From Halichondria panicea (lineage: Eukaryota > Porifera > Demospongiae > Suberitida > Halichondriidae), in contig NC_087380.1 in assembly GCF_963675165.1 (NCBI RefSeq), positions 5,464,071 to 5,528,070 on the forward strand: 64,000 bases of DNA, given 5' to 3'. The notes under the pieces are model-generated. The model saw nothing but the letters and a program-made list of their open reading frames with translations. It did not search any database and was not told where the DNA came from. A program made the position numbers and the translations under genes. Positions 10,053 to 21,066 of this stretch are shown here, one piece after another. Position 1 is the first letter of the stretch; every line of letters starts with the position of its first letter.

Positions 10053-10839
10053 ATGTGGCTGAAGACCCTAGATCTAAACCTCTTTGACAAACAAGTGTTG
10101 AGTGCAATAGGTGGTATGCTCTCCGACAAGCATATGCGTGCAGCCCACCAGTTATTATCGATGCAATTCCTTAAGTTTGAAGGCTGCTATAATACTCTAT
10201 TGGCCCAATTAAAGGCATTTCCACCAGTTTCCAATAATCAAGGCCCAGGTAAGACAACGTTTATGTAATTATGATAATTTTACTTGTACACGTGCAGCTG
10301 TGCAAATATTCTTTGTTGAAGAACGACAGCACTGGATTGCCACTTCTCTGTTTAAGGGTGAACTGTATTTGTACGACAGCTGCTTCAATGGAACGCTTTC
10401 CCCAAGTACTGAGCTCCAGATAGCACAAGTGTATAGCCCATTAATTCAATGCAATGGGCTGTTAATTTCTGTGGTGGCTCTCCAGCAGCAAGAGGGTGCT
10501 AACAACTGCGGACTATTTAGCATTGCTGCTGCATATCACGCTGCTATGAACGATAATGTGGATTCTCTAGTGTTTGATGAGGCCAAAATGAGAGCACATC
10601 TCATTAAGTGCTTTGAGAAGGGCAAACTCTCACGGTTCCCTCGCACAAAGAAAGCGATGCCCAAAAGACCAACACCACAAACCATTGCCATTACAATATA
10701 CTGCATGTGCAAGAGACCGGACTCTTTTGAGGATATGGTCATGTGTGACAAATGTAGTGAGTGGTATCACTATCGCTGTGCCAAAATTCGCAAAGAACCA
10801 GTAGGTAATTGGTTTTGTTCTGGTTGCATCACTTTATGA
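10053..10839 (+). CDS. Ulp1-like cysteine protease with C-terminal PHD finger (transposon gene)
   Basis: Two coding exons, 10053-10248 and 10298-10839 (phase-1 junction), about 245 aa. Residues about 1-170 form a C48/Ulp1-type protease. The catalytic His is in ERQHWIATS, the Asp in LYDSC, and the nucleophilic Cys in GANNCGLFSIA; an upstream Gln (VALQQQEG) is near the expected oxyanion position. Residues about 195-243 are a PHD finger, CMCKRPDSFEDMVMCDKC..WYHYRC..WFCSGC, with the C4-H-C3 spacing and the Trp typical of histone-tail readers. An acceptor at about 10046 lies just before the ATG, so a 5' non-coding exon probably connects upstream, possibly to the transposase transcript. Likely role: SUMO-type protease and chromatin-targeting partner of the transposase. 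The role is inferred; the domains are clear. Confidence 0.82.
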
Positions 10840-11252
10840 TTTGTGCACTTTTGGTTATATTTATTGTACTTCTTTCTCTTGCATTGTTGTATATATTGAG
10901 TATTGAGATCTATAACATAATAGATACAGAATCTATTGCATCTAGTTAGGCTTTGTCTATGGCTGTTTACTTCGTAGCCTAGCCTAGACTAGTCCTCTCA
11001 GATTACCTGTGGACTGACTTTCACCTGCACCGCAGAATGGGGGAGCTCTGGTCCTGGGGTAGGAGCTTTTGTCCTAGGACAGAAACTCCGGGGGGAGGAT
11101 TTATCCTAAGGACGGAACCCCCCCCGGAGCTCCTGTCCTGGGGGAGGCCGTGTCCTGTGACACCGGAAATGGGCGTGGCCTAAAAATCGCCGCGCTATCC
11201 GCGCCGATTTCATAACAACCTGACCACTCTAAAGTTGGTGGCTACGGCCCTG

Positions 11253-12687
11253 CAGTTCTAATAGTGGCAGCTTTCGGTGTTAAAGCTTTGTTGTCTAATA
11301 AAAGCGAGCAAAATGTAGCTTGAACAGAACTTGAACTTGGCACATGCGTTACTTATAACTGAAGTGATACTGTACCAGGTCCAGGAACAATGGAACAGGG
11401 TCACTAAAGTATAAAGCTTGCTTTAGCTGACTGTGATCCTACTCCATGCAGGACCTGGAGCCATACTTCTCTGAGACTCCAGGCTTCTTTGCTGTGATCC
11501 TAATCCACAGTGCATGATCTATAGTACTACTACCTGTTCTCAAATGTTTCAGCATCTTCTTTGCTAGAGCGGCTCTTCTTGCCCAAAATGGTGATTTTAG
11601 CTGATTTTCTTGGTTTTTGTTGCGTAGTAATGTAATTTGCCACGCCCCTGTGACACATTATGACTGATCAACTGTGTGTAGTTGCCAGGTAGACATCACA
11701 TGAGCTTGGATGTAGCAAATAACGACAAGATGATTTGTGATGTCACAAATCAATGAATATCATTGCATACGTCAGAAAAAAGCAGTAAAAAGCATCAAAA
11801 CGGAGCAAAATCACTATTTTTGACTAGAAGGGCCGCTCTAGCAAAGAAGAGACTGGTCTAGCTCCTGTAAGTTAGTACAGTGAAAAGTATACTATTGTAG
11901 TACATGCTACTCAAAAATCAGACCTTAACTAGCATAAACTCAAAAAATAAATGCCTAACACATTTGCTACTATAAATTTACAAACTTCTGTATATCTCAG
12001 AACCTACCAGTAGCCTGCACTTCCGGTGGAGCTCAAAAGTTGCACAAGGTAATGAAGTACTTGCACAACAAATTTCAGATCTTAACTCAAACATATAAGA
12101 TAGTTTCATGCCTAACATATTTTCAATGTACACATATTCTAGCAGCCATTTTGGAATGATGATGTCATATGATGTAACAGGTGGTGGTCCAATGGAAGCG
12201 CCAATAGTTGAACTTTTAGTACCTGCACTCAAATTGATCCAATCACATTTAGTTTAGAAGATATTCACAAAAGCGTAAAAAATCAAAAGTTCTACTCTCT
12301 TTGGTTGTTGCACTGTATATCTATCTGTACAGTGTAGCAATGTGCACAGTAATCAATCAGTATTTATATTTAGTACAAGACGATTTAGTGCATCAAAAGA
12401 GTAACAAGATCATTATAGTTACGTATTACTTTCAGTATAACTTCGTATGATGAAATAATATTATACAGCATTAGCTGGTGTACTCATAATTATATATAAG
12501 ATTTGTTATAATTATATTGTTATATAACATTTGTTTGTTATATAACAAATGTTATATAATAAAATTATATAACATTTGTGCAATAATTGAAAACACACAC
12601 AACACTGTCAACACACACAACACACACAACACTGTCAATCCTATGTATAATCAAAACTAAAAAACATTTGCAATGTGTAGGATTGCC
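11253..12687. repeat. Intergenic, including a 430-bp dispersed repeat (about 11880-12320)
   Basis: No gene seen. About 11390-11550 resembles the intron sequence after the 59-kb and 63-kb MITEs (CAGGAGCCAT..GACTCCAGGCTTC). About 11880-12320 is repeated inverted at 48720-49200; for example GGTGGTGGTCCAATGGAAGC at 12180 pairs with its complement near 48880. 12480-12590 is an AT-rich inverted stretch of TATAACATTTGT units. Confidence 0.6.
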
Positions 12688-13423
12688 TAGCCTCCTTCAC
12701 AGCCTCTCCTTTTTCAAGAGAAAATTGGAGGAACAAAGAAAGAAAGAAGGAAGCGACAAAGAAAAAGGAGAGCCTGCCTTGCTAAATCGCGTGATCCCCT
12801 ACTGACGTAGACAAATTTTAACGAGCGTGGGCGAGAGAAAACCTCATTAACTGTCCTCCCACACAGTACTTGGAGCGCATTTACCAGGAACATAATCTGT
12901 TAATAACATGCAGTACATGCAGTACAGTAGAGTCAGCCTTCGTGAGACCTTTAGTCAGTAGAGGAAGTATGAAAGACTAGAGTAGAGTAGACTATACTGC
13001 TGTAATAATTATATCTACTAGTATAGTTAAGTGGGTCTGTTCTGAACTCAGGAAAAAAACTGAGCTAAATTTAGATATAGATCTATAATGATCTTTAGTA
13101 TTTAGTCTTTACTAGGTAAGCCCTCGTCTACGATGTGTCCACGCTTGATTCTGGCTTACTATCTACGATGCTAACAGCTTTTATGTTAGAGTTTGCAATG
13201 CGTACGTAGGCATGCTGTAGCTTTTGCTCTGTCAGGCTCCGCCCAGCTAGTGATTGCCCACGTTCATTTTCACTCGTCTACCGTCACGCGACTTAGCAAG
13301 GCTCTCTTTTTTCTTTGTCTCTTCCTTCTTTCTTTCTTTGTTCCTCCAATTAGTCCCGTATTTTATCTTATTGAACTATGACAAAGAAACCGAAAAAGGA
13401 GAGGCTGCATGCGAAGGAGGCTA
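12688..13423. mobile_element. 736-bp TAGCCTCC MITE with 9-bp target duplication
   Basis: Starts TAGCCTCCTTCAC and ends with GAAGGAGGCTA. The inverted arms continue inward (CAGCCTCTCCTTTTTC against its complement, then GGAGGAACAAAGAAAGAAAG against its complement). AGGATTGCC occurs immediately on both sides (12679-12687 and 13424-13432), a clean 9-bp target-site duplication. TIR start and 9-bp duplication recall Mutator-like elements; the class is inferred. It has no coding capacity. Confidence 0.85.
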
Positions 13424-13432
13424 AGGATTGCC

Positions 13433-15062
13433 AGAGCATAGATACTACATGGATATGAAACGACCGTAGTTTACGGTTAGTATATATGCGGACTTTTTCT
13501 GGGACACTCACTGCCACGCTGTCAAGATTTACACAGAGTTTTTAAAAAGAGCTACAGCTCTACTTGTTTCTGCAGTGATTTTCAACTAACTCTACAACCA
13601 CTGTCAGAAGTAAGTTTTATCAGTGATTAGCTCACTCAGTGCGTTTTACAGCTGATTAATCAGGCTGTTTTACTCGTTTAGCACGTGTTTCAACCTTTGT
13701 GACTGGAAATCTTGGCCTATAAGAGCAGTGCTGTGTTTATTTTATATGAAGCAGTTAGCTAATATATATATTTATGCATTCCATATGGTTTGGTTTTGTA
13801 TAAGGCTGTAACTTCTGATAAATTATCATAATTTGTGCTGCAAAGTAGGTCTCTTTGTGTCACTTTATTTATATGACTATCAGTCTTCAATGCCTACAAT
13901 TATTTTTATCAGCCAGTTCAAAGGCATCTTTATGCATTGCAAAAGGTTTTAGTATTGCAGTTGTCTCAATATTGCTAGAAATCAACAAAATGTACTAAAG
14001 ATTTCTCGCCTTCAAATGAGCTGATAATTGATGTAACTATAATTATAGTTGCAGTCCAATCGAGCATTTCTAATGTGGTCTGTGTTACTTCCCCTTGCAA
14101 CCGCAAGCAAAGTCAACACCCACTCCCAGCAAGACAAATCCTTGAAATCCGACCTCCTTTCTTATAACGGCTGGTCGGGCCACGCCCAACTATAAGTAAG
14201 ACAGATAAGGCTAAGAATTAGATAACAAACTTACAGCATCATCTACTATACATACAACTACAAGCTTGTGAGTTAAAAAATTCATTGAATTTTCTAGCTT
14301 TTAATCCATGTACCACAATTGGAACTGCACAAAATTAATGTTGCACGAGCTGGTCACTATTAAAGAGATACATTGTATGCCAAAAATGGTTGCTATATCT
14401 ATGTGCTCTAGTTCAGAATCACTTTTTCCATCATGTTGTGTGGGAACAGTCACCATGCACAAGTATAAAATTATTTATTTGTGTATTAGAGTAAGTCGCT
14501 GAACCAGACAGGCATTAATATACGCGCCAGCTAACGGTGCATTGCAATGCACAGACAAAAAAATATTACTATAATTGCACACACTAACAGATGATGGTCA
14601 TGGGACTGCTACCACAACAAAAACTTTTATTAGACAAGTCGTTTCCCATGCAGTCCAAACAGTGATCACTTGAAAAAAGTATTGATTTCGCAAGAAAAAT
14701 CAATACCCGTTTTTGCCAAACTAGCTGAGTTTAGAGTGGAGTACTAGTACCGGGTAGAGCAATTCCCAGAATAAGGAAACTTGCAAGGAAGAGTCAGAGC
14801 TGTTCCTTATTGCTGATTCAGGTTTTTATAAAAAACAGCTCTAACTGTGTATGGGAACACGAAAATTAACACTATATATACATGTATGCATGTGTTGCTT
14901 ATCATACAATAAGCAGGAGGAAGACTCAAGTCGCTTTTAAATGAACACCATTGTACGTAAAACGAGTAAAGATTGTCCTAAAAAATTATTAAATTAATAA
15001 AAATTACGTGCACAGTTGAGAAGTTTAAAGGTATGAGCATTGTAGGGACAAATCTATTGCAA
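13433..15062. other. Intergenic, no gene recognised
   Basis: AT-rich sequence with no exon I can support. 14020-14200 resembles 7050-7200. Single ORFs of 60-65 codons here have no recognisable domain and no paralogue support. Confidence 0.5.
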
Positions 15063-15365
15063 GGCCGTAGCAAGCGGTCAGGCTGATCAGGTTTTGGCCT
15101 GACCACTTTTTGTAGCTAGATAGGTAATAGCCTCGAGACCAGGCCGATTAAAATACGTATTTTAATCGGCCTGGTCTCGAGGCTAGGTAGGTAATGGTCG
15201 TCATTATTGAAAATTGCATGATGGTTTCCTGGTAATGGTCGTCAAATTGTAATCGATCAGAAATAGTTAAGCCTTGCCATAATTTTTGCACTGACCTTTT
15301 TTTAGCAAAATTTGCCTATAGCCATAAGTTGGCCTAACTACTCTAAACTTGCTTGCTACGTGGTT
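15063..15365. repeat. Degenerate relative of the 7.4-kb transposon ends, interrupted by a perfect palindrome
   Basis: Begins AGGCCGTAGCAAGCGGTCAGG and carries GGCCTGACCACTTTTTGTAG, resembling the left end of the 7425 element. It ends with ..TAACTACTCTAAACTTGCTTGC, resembling that element's right end in the expected order. This makes it a deleted non-autonomous derivative of about 300 bp. The palindromic element listed next is inserted in it. Confidence 0.6.
15128..15185. repeat. 58-bp perfect palindrome, a minimal TAGCCTCG element
   Basis: TAGCCTCGAGACCAGGCC.. to the central TAC/GTA and back, every base paired. Nine bases on the left, GATAGGTAA (15119-15127), recur on the right as GGTAGGTAA (15186-15194), one mismatch. 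This looks like a 9-bp target duplication around an insertion consisting of two fused TIRs. The same TIR sequence (TAGCCTCGATTCCAGGCC) bounds the 553-bp element at 55513. Confidence 0.85.
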
Positions 15366-16456
15366 GCGTACGTGGTCTTAAAAGGCTTGCACGTAACAAT
15401 AGATAGGTTGACCGTTCGTTAAGACACAGAAGAGAACAAAGTATGCATGATGATAACGTGCGAAACTAGTCCTCTTTACGTGTTCCATGATTATATGGGA
15501 CTCTTTATTTTCCTGCTTGGCCAGTTTTTTAACCCCGGCCTATAAAATGGAAGATTAATTACACAGGGAGGGTAGGGGAACCCCTTTATACGTACCATAT
15601 CAGTGATGCTGTATAGTGTTGGTATGACCTCTGACTTTCTGACTACCTTCCTGCCTCCAGTTTCTACAATTATACTCACTGTGAAGTTGCTATGAATACA
15701 CATTTAGTTTCAACATAAATAAAAGTGGAGATGTGTACACATTCAGCTCTAATTGACTGCAAGTGTGTAGAAGTATAGTTGACAAATAACACTACCCGGT
15801 AATGAGAGATTTGCAAGTATGGTATACTATAGGGGTCAAACAATATCTGCATGCAAACAACCTGGCTGTATTATAGATGTTGACCTAACGAGCTCTGGAG
15901 TTTCTGAATTATATGTGTTTCAGTGTGTGTTAGTGGGTCACCTTATTATTGAAGCCACTGTTTGTCTGCTCAAGACAATTAACAGGCTTCACTGAAGTGG
16001 GAAATAGTGGAGTGGGCTTGAGGGGTTCTGCCCTAATAGATTTCAAAACTGATTTATCAGACCAATAGTTCGATTTGCATATTTATGTTTATACCTGTCT
16101 CTATGGTACACCCACACTAGCCACAGCCTGACAGGGGATTCAATGTTCACGCGGCACTGAACAGTCTTGTTTATATAAAACTACCACAAATGGTTGATAA
16201 GTATTGTGTTGCACCTGGGACATGCATGAATGGGCATGGTTGTTGACACAACTAAAAGCATAGCAGTAGGGGAATTCACGGAGTTCCGAATAAGGTAAAA
16301 CACACAGTGAATATCAAAACTAAGTGGGACAAAACAATATTCATGAAGCATTCGTGGTTACCATGGTGGCTTCTTAAGGTTACATTTGAGTGGTAGCTAC
16401 GTAGTTAAGGACAACAGTTTGTCATTAACTACATTTGTCATTATTGTCAATGTAGC
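15366..16456. other. Upstream region of M1, no gene
   Basis: 15590-15720 contains a diverged copy of the CAGTGAT..GGTATGACCTCTGA block found in the 49-55 kb array. The rest shows no exon. The promoter of M1 must lie here, but I see no defined element. Confidence 0.4.
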
Positions 16457-18992
16457 ATGGGTCTTTCAATTGCAAAGTTAGTAATAAAAGCTGAGTCAGA
16501 TTCTAGAAGTAGCTTAGAAACAAGCAGTGTGTCTAAGGAAGGTAGCAATTTCAAGGCAAGTATTACCACAAACAATTCAAAGTCAGAGATTCCAAGAGCA
16601 ACCAATACAAGTTCTGACAGAGAGGCTCATACTGAGAGACAGCTACTGAAAGTTGGTGAGAGCAAACAGATCAGCATAGCACAAAGAATCCCTCAAGGAG
16701 AACGAGTGTTGGTCCATCCTATCAATGTAGGACAAGGAGATGCAATACTACTGGAGATACAGAGTCAAAATGGTAAGTGATTACAAGGCAACTAGTGTTC
16801 CAAATTCATTAATGATAAAGCATAAAAATAAAGAGCTGATAGATACCGGTAACAACAGCAGAGTAACAGTACACATTTATTTTATTCACAATCATGAAGA
16901 GTTCCTCCAGTCAGCTATAGTACACACAAAAGAATGATAAATGTATTAATTATTTGCTGTTCCCAGGCCAGAGTGAGAAACACCTTACGGATGGTGGCCA
17001 GGGACAAAGAACACAGAACACACAATACTACCAGAATCTCAAAGACACTCTCAGGGCTCGTGGATGCTTAGTACAGAAGAACCGTACTGAAATTGGTAAT
17101 ACGTTAGAAGATCGAATTTGTGAACAAGTTACAATGGACTCCATTGTCATCACACACCCCAATCTAGATCATTACGGTGGCATTAACCGACTGCTACAAG
17201 ACTTCACTATCACGGCTCCCATTACAACAACTCTGGCAAGCTGTTTAAAAGTTGGGCATTCTGGTGGCCCAAAAGACACGAATATAGGTGAAGTGTTTTT
17301 GTCTGGTGAAAGAGACCAAATTAGGCACTGGTTCCCGTTAACTGGAGAAGGAGAGAATGGTAGACGACATACGAACATCAAAACACTACCCAAAGGTTCG
17401 ACGGTAGAAGTAGCCAGGAACGAAGACCTAACATTTGATGCAAAACAACTCAATGCAACAAGTATTTTGACAACTGTAAGAATACCGGGGAGCAAATACG
17501 ATTTTGATGTGGTGTTGAGCGGAGATTCATACGGTTATGTCATCGATGAAAAACTAGGATTAAAAGACAAATCTGTGGGAGTGTTCCAAGTGCCTCATCA
17601 TGGAAGCAAGTATAACCTACGCAGACCTAGGGCATCCACAGTCACGGATTTCACACATTTTTACTCGAGCTTTAATGCACACATCTACTTAATCAGTCAC
17701 GGCGACCACAGAGGCTACAATCATCCGCATAGTGAAGTTATCACAGACATTCTCTCTGCAGCTGTCCAGAAAAAAAGACGTTGTAAGATAGTAGTCACGG
17801 CAACATGGTTTGAAGCATCTAAAATTGATGAAAAGAATATTAGCAACTGGAGGGACTATGTTGATATCTTCTACTTCAAGCAAGGCACTCCATACGTCAC
17901 TCTGGATCCTAACGATGAGAATTTGCCTAAGGGCTTACAGCTGTTTGTCAAAATGGTACACCTAATCAAGATAATAAATATGACTACACAGTTAATATTA
18001 CTATTTATACAGGTGCCAGCTCAAAGTCTAGAAGACAAACTTGGAGAAAAGAATTTGCAGAGGAGGGAGGTTAGTCGTGACGGAAACAGCTTCTTCAATG
18101 CCGTCAGTGGAGCACTAACAAACAAGAACACACCCATCCAGTTGAGAGAGAAGCTTGTCGAACACTTAATGGGATTGCAAGGTTTATACTATCCAAGATC
18201 AGGAGTGACTACAATGGAGGAATATTATGAGATCGTAAGTAATTATCTATTGGATGGACACTTCTCGTCTGATATTGAAAAGATTCTGCCCGAGGCAATG
18301 GCACGGACACTAAATATTCGAATACAAGTTATCTCTGCGAATCCTGAACAAAAGGACAAGTTTTATGGTGTCGAATCCACCCAGACTGTTATTCAGTTAA
18401 TACATGATGAGACAGGCAATGGTCACTATGACTACGCCTTTCCAGCCACATCCCAAGGGCTTTCCATGAATACTTCAGATTTGCCACCTGTCAAGGCTGA
18501 GCAGACTCCTATCAAGATCAGAGAAACTCCACCCTCACAAGCCATGACAAACGGAAGAGCTAGCAGACGTCTCCTCTTCCCAAATGACAGGTGAGACAAA
18601 ACTAAAACAGTTTTACCAATTAAAATTATGATTTTTTATATTAATACCCTTATAGTGTAAACCAAAACAAGAGCCCACTCAACAAAGTTTGTCACTTCTG
18701 CAAGCAACCAGCAAATCCCACTGACAGATTATACATATGTAAGAACTCTAAATGTCCAGTCAAAACACACTTGAATTGTGAAGAGGAGTCAAGAAAAACA
18801 CACACTTTTGTGAGAAACTTTAAGAAATGCGTATATTGCCGGACTTGCAAAGAATGCAACGGAATAATGGGAACAGTACATGCTTCGTGTCATATTTGTG
18901 GGGGTGCTGGCCACGTCCCTTGTATTAGAAGAGTGCCCGAACAAACAAGAGATGGATACACATGTAGGATATGTAGAGGACAAAACTTGTAG
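16457..18992 (+). CDS. M1: ComEC-like MBL domain + inactive-type OTU domain + double PHD-like zinc finger protein
   Basis: Exons 16457-16772, 16967-17955, 18013-18590, 18656-18992 give 739 aa. Residues 1-90 are polar and probably disordered. The MBL fold (about 85-430) opens with VHPINVGQGDAILLEI. It has the metal motif THPNLDHYGG, VVLSGDSYG, GVFQVPHHGSK and LISHGDHRGYNHPHSEV, the order seen in ComEC/Rec2 hydrolase domains. OTU domain (about 440-600): DGNSFFNAVSGAL, REKLVEHLMG, SSDIEKILPEAMARTL and GNGHYDYAF. The HYD histidine is kept, but the nucleophile is Ser instead of Cys. A linker ends at NDR. Exon 4 encodes two zinc modules (CHFC..CKNSKC..HLNC..CVYC, then CRTC..CNG..CHICGGAGHVPC..CRIC). 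The 57-nt intron 17956-18012 is open in frame. All exons are intact, so this is the family's best candidate for a working gene. Function unknown; a chromatin- or ubiquitin-linked hydrolase is one guess. Confidence 0.85.
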
Positions 18993-20700
18993 TACAATAG
19001 GTATATGGAGTGTATGTGAACAGTAGCTTGAGCATTGTTATCATTTGATTGTAGAGTATAACATGAGTCTTTGACATTGAGTGGAACAAAAGAATACCGG
19101 CATAAAATGTACATTGCTTTCAATATATACTGTATGCATGTATGACTACAGCAATAGCTGGTTTACTTAATGTTGTAAGCACCGCTATACCGTATTATAG
19201 TGATTACGTTAGAAATGCAACACAAATTTATGCTATTTTTGTGCGAGTGGCTATCATGTCGCATTGTTTGATTAGGCCTTTTCACAATAAGCTATGGAAT
19301 GTGCTGACACAGTAATTAGTTTTCCTTTTGCTGGAGTCCATTTTGGTGGCTGTGTGGGCGTTTTTACTATCACTGCCATGTAAAATTGATGATCTTTACA
19401 AGGTCACCAAGTTCATTTAGTAGCATTTCATTTAGAATGTCAAAAGAAAATTTGAAGCATGCTCTACAAGTTTGATATTCTAAATCAAAACTACACTTGA
19501 GTTATGGTAGCTTGTATATTTGTACTAATATGGCTCAAATATGGCTCAGCTTGACTGTTATATGTAGTCTTGCTGACCCAGACCCTGAAAGAGAGTCTGG
19601 CTAATTTCATCATACAGAGTTGTGTTGACCGTGCCACAATATCGTGGCGCTCTAAGTGGCTGATAAGTGTTTGTAGTAAGTTGTGAAACCGCACAGCTGC
19701 ACAGCTGCTAAAATAAATCTAATTATGTGGTTTAACGGCACATCTGTCCTCTAACCACTAACCACTTATCAATGCAAACAGCCACTTAGACCGCTGCACA
19801 AGTAGCTCATGTGTAATTTGCCAAATGATATATATATATCGACTGGTCCACGAGACTATTATGTTATAATTATACTGACCAATCTAGAGAAGAAAGGTTG
19901 GGTCAGGTGGCATAACGGCACCGGATGTAATTTTGAAGGGGGAGGGGTTCGGGTTAGCTTAGGAAAATAACAAAAATTAGGGCGTGTCCACATCCGGTGC
20001 CGTACATGCCACCTGATCCGAAAGGTTTTGCTCACTGAAATAGATGTTTATATTTAGAATTCAGCTTGATGTACTCAAACTTTATGATGACTTAGTGAGT
20101 GCTGTATATTGGGGTACATCTCAGGTCTAGTTAAGTTTAGTTAATTCTAGAACATGTAATATGTAATAGAGCAAGCTTCAAATTTTCTTTTGGCATCCTT
20201 ATATTAGAACAAATTGCTACTAAAATGAACTTGGTGACCTTGTAAAGATCATCAATTTTACATTGGATTGATGTAAAAACACCCACACACAGCCACAAAA
20301 ATGGGATCCAGTGGCTTGTGAAAACTAATCAAGTTAAATTCCTTAGGCCTTACTGTAAAAAGGACTATTAAATCGGCATTTACCAGTACAGTCCCATTGA
20401 AATCGAGGTGATTACCATTACAAAAAAAACAGGCTGGACCCACGCAGCAATCCCAACAATTTGAAAACAACTATATACAAGGCAAGAGTCAAAGAGATAC
20501 GAGCCAAAGAAATACGCGAGCAATCATACAGATGCACAATAATGTAGCTAGCTAAAGACAGCAGTTCCTTGTGAGCAATAAAAAGAATTATATACATGTA
20601 CCTCTACATCGTTATTTCATACAGTATCGTTTTTTATACATACAATTGTATCTAACTTTATTAACGACAATCACAGTTTAATTTTATAACACCAGGCTAA
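18993..20700. repeat. Fold-back element (arms about 19275-19480 and 20165-20352)
   Basis: Two inverted arms of about 200 bp pair: TAGGCCTT, then GTAAAATTGATGATCTTTACAAGGTCACCAAGTTCATTT on the left, with the complement on the right (AAATGAACTTGGTGACCTTG.., about 20223). The arms are diverged. The loop region 19480-20165 is unrelated and contains a nested 120-bp MITE. No gene is present. Confidence 0.75.
19900..20019. mobile_element. 120-bp MITE with 8-bp target duplication
   Basis: Left end GGGTCAGGTGGCATAACGGC, right end GCCGTACATGCCACCTGATCC; the arms extend into CACCGGATGT / ACATCCGGTG. GAAAGGTT stands directly on both sides (19892-19899 and 20020-20027), a perfect 8-bp duplication as for hAT-type insertions. 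It is a non-autonomous insertion in the loop of the fold-back element. Confidence 0.88.
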
Positions 20701-21066
20701 TAAACATGCTGAAGTTCGTGTTTGAGAGTAGCTTCTCGGTCAATGTTATAAGCCTAGGGCTTTCAAAAATCAGATGTAGTGCAGCTAAATGGGTACAGTA
20801 TACAGTGACAATATTTCAGGATCCGAGAGTAAAAAATGAGACAACCTGCCTAAGAAGACATGACAAAGAATTGACCTTTTTCATTACATGACCAATTCAT
20901 AGCTACTGTTAATGTCTCACCTTGAGAAACGAGTCTGTAACAACTTAAAGTCTCTGTTATAGTCCTTCAGCAGGAATCTCAAAAGATGCTCAACCTACTC
21001 CACCTACCCAGTACGAACGGACGCAGGGGTGGCTTTTTCAGCAGGTCCAACAGGAGGGAGTCATCT
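20700..21066 (-). pseudogene. WDR36/UTP21 3'-end relic (short copy)
   Basis: On the minus strand, after an acceptor (TTTCAG, about 21056), comes DSLLLDLLKKPPLRP. A stretch interrupted by stops follows, ending in ETLSCYRLVSQG at a GTGAG donor. This parallels the exon at 46471-46570. The last-exon remnant at 20706-20815 matches 46058-46230 at nucleotide level (GGCTTTCAAAAATCAGA, TTGAGAGTAGCTTCTC). In-frame stops make it non-coding. Assignment to UTP21, a nucleolar WD-repeat protein of the small-subunit processome, comes through the longer copy at 46-47.8 kb. Confidence 0.6.

Larger units (their letters stand above)
7425..11252 (+). mobile_element. TIR DNA transposon with gypsy-type integrase and Ulp1-PHD protein (Ginger1-like)
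   Basis: A 3.8-kb unit bounded by a perfect 16-bp inverted repeat, CAGGGCCGTAGCCACC at 7425 and its complement ending at 11252. Inside each end lies a further GACCACT block and GC-rich subterminal repeats built on TCCTAGGACAGAA (7755-7880 and 11035-11165). It encodes an intron-containing integrase-like transposase and, about 120 nt downstream, a Ulp1-protease/PHD protein. There are no LTRs and no RT, so this is a cut-and-paste element with a gypsy-derived DDE enzyme. Ginger1 transposons are the known group, and some carry accessory Ulp1, PHD or OTU domains. The CAGGG terminus is not the one I recall for Ginger1, and I see no exact target duplication, so the superfamily label is provisional. 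Single-ended relatives lie at 15063 and 28553. Confidence 0.7.
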
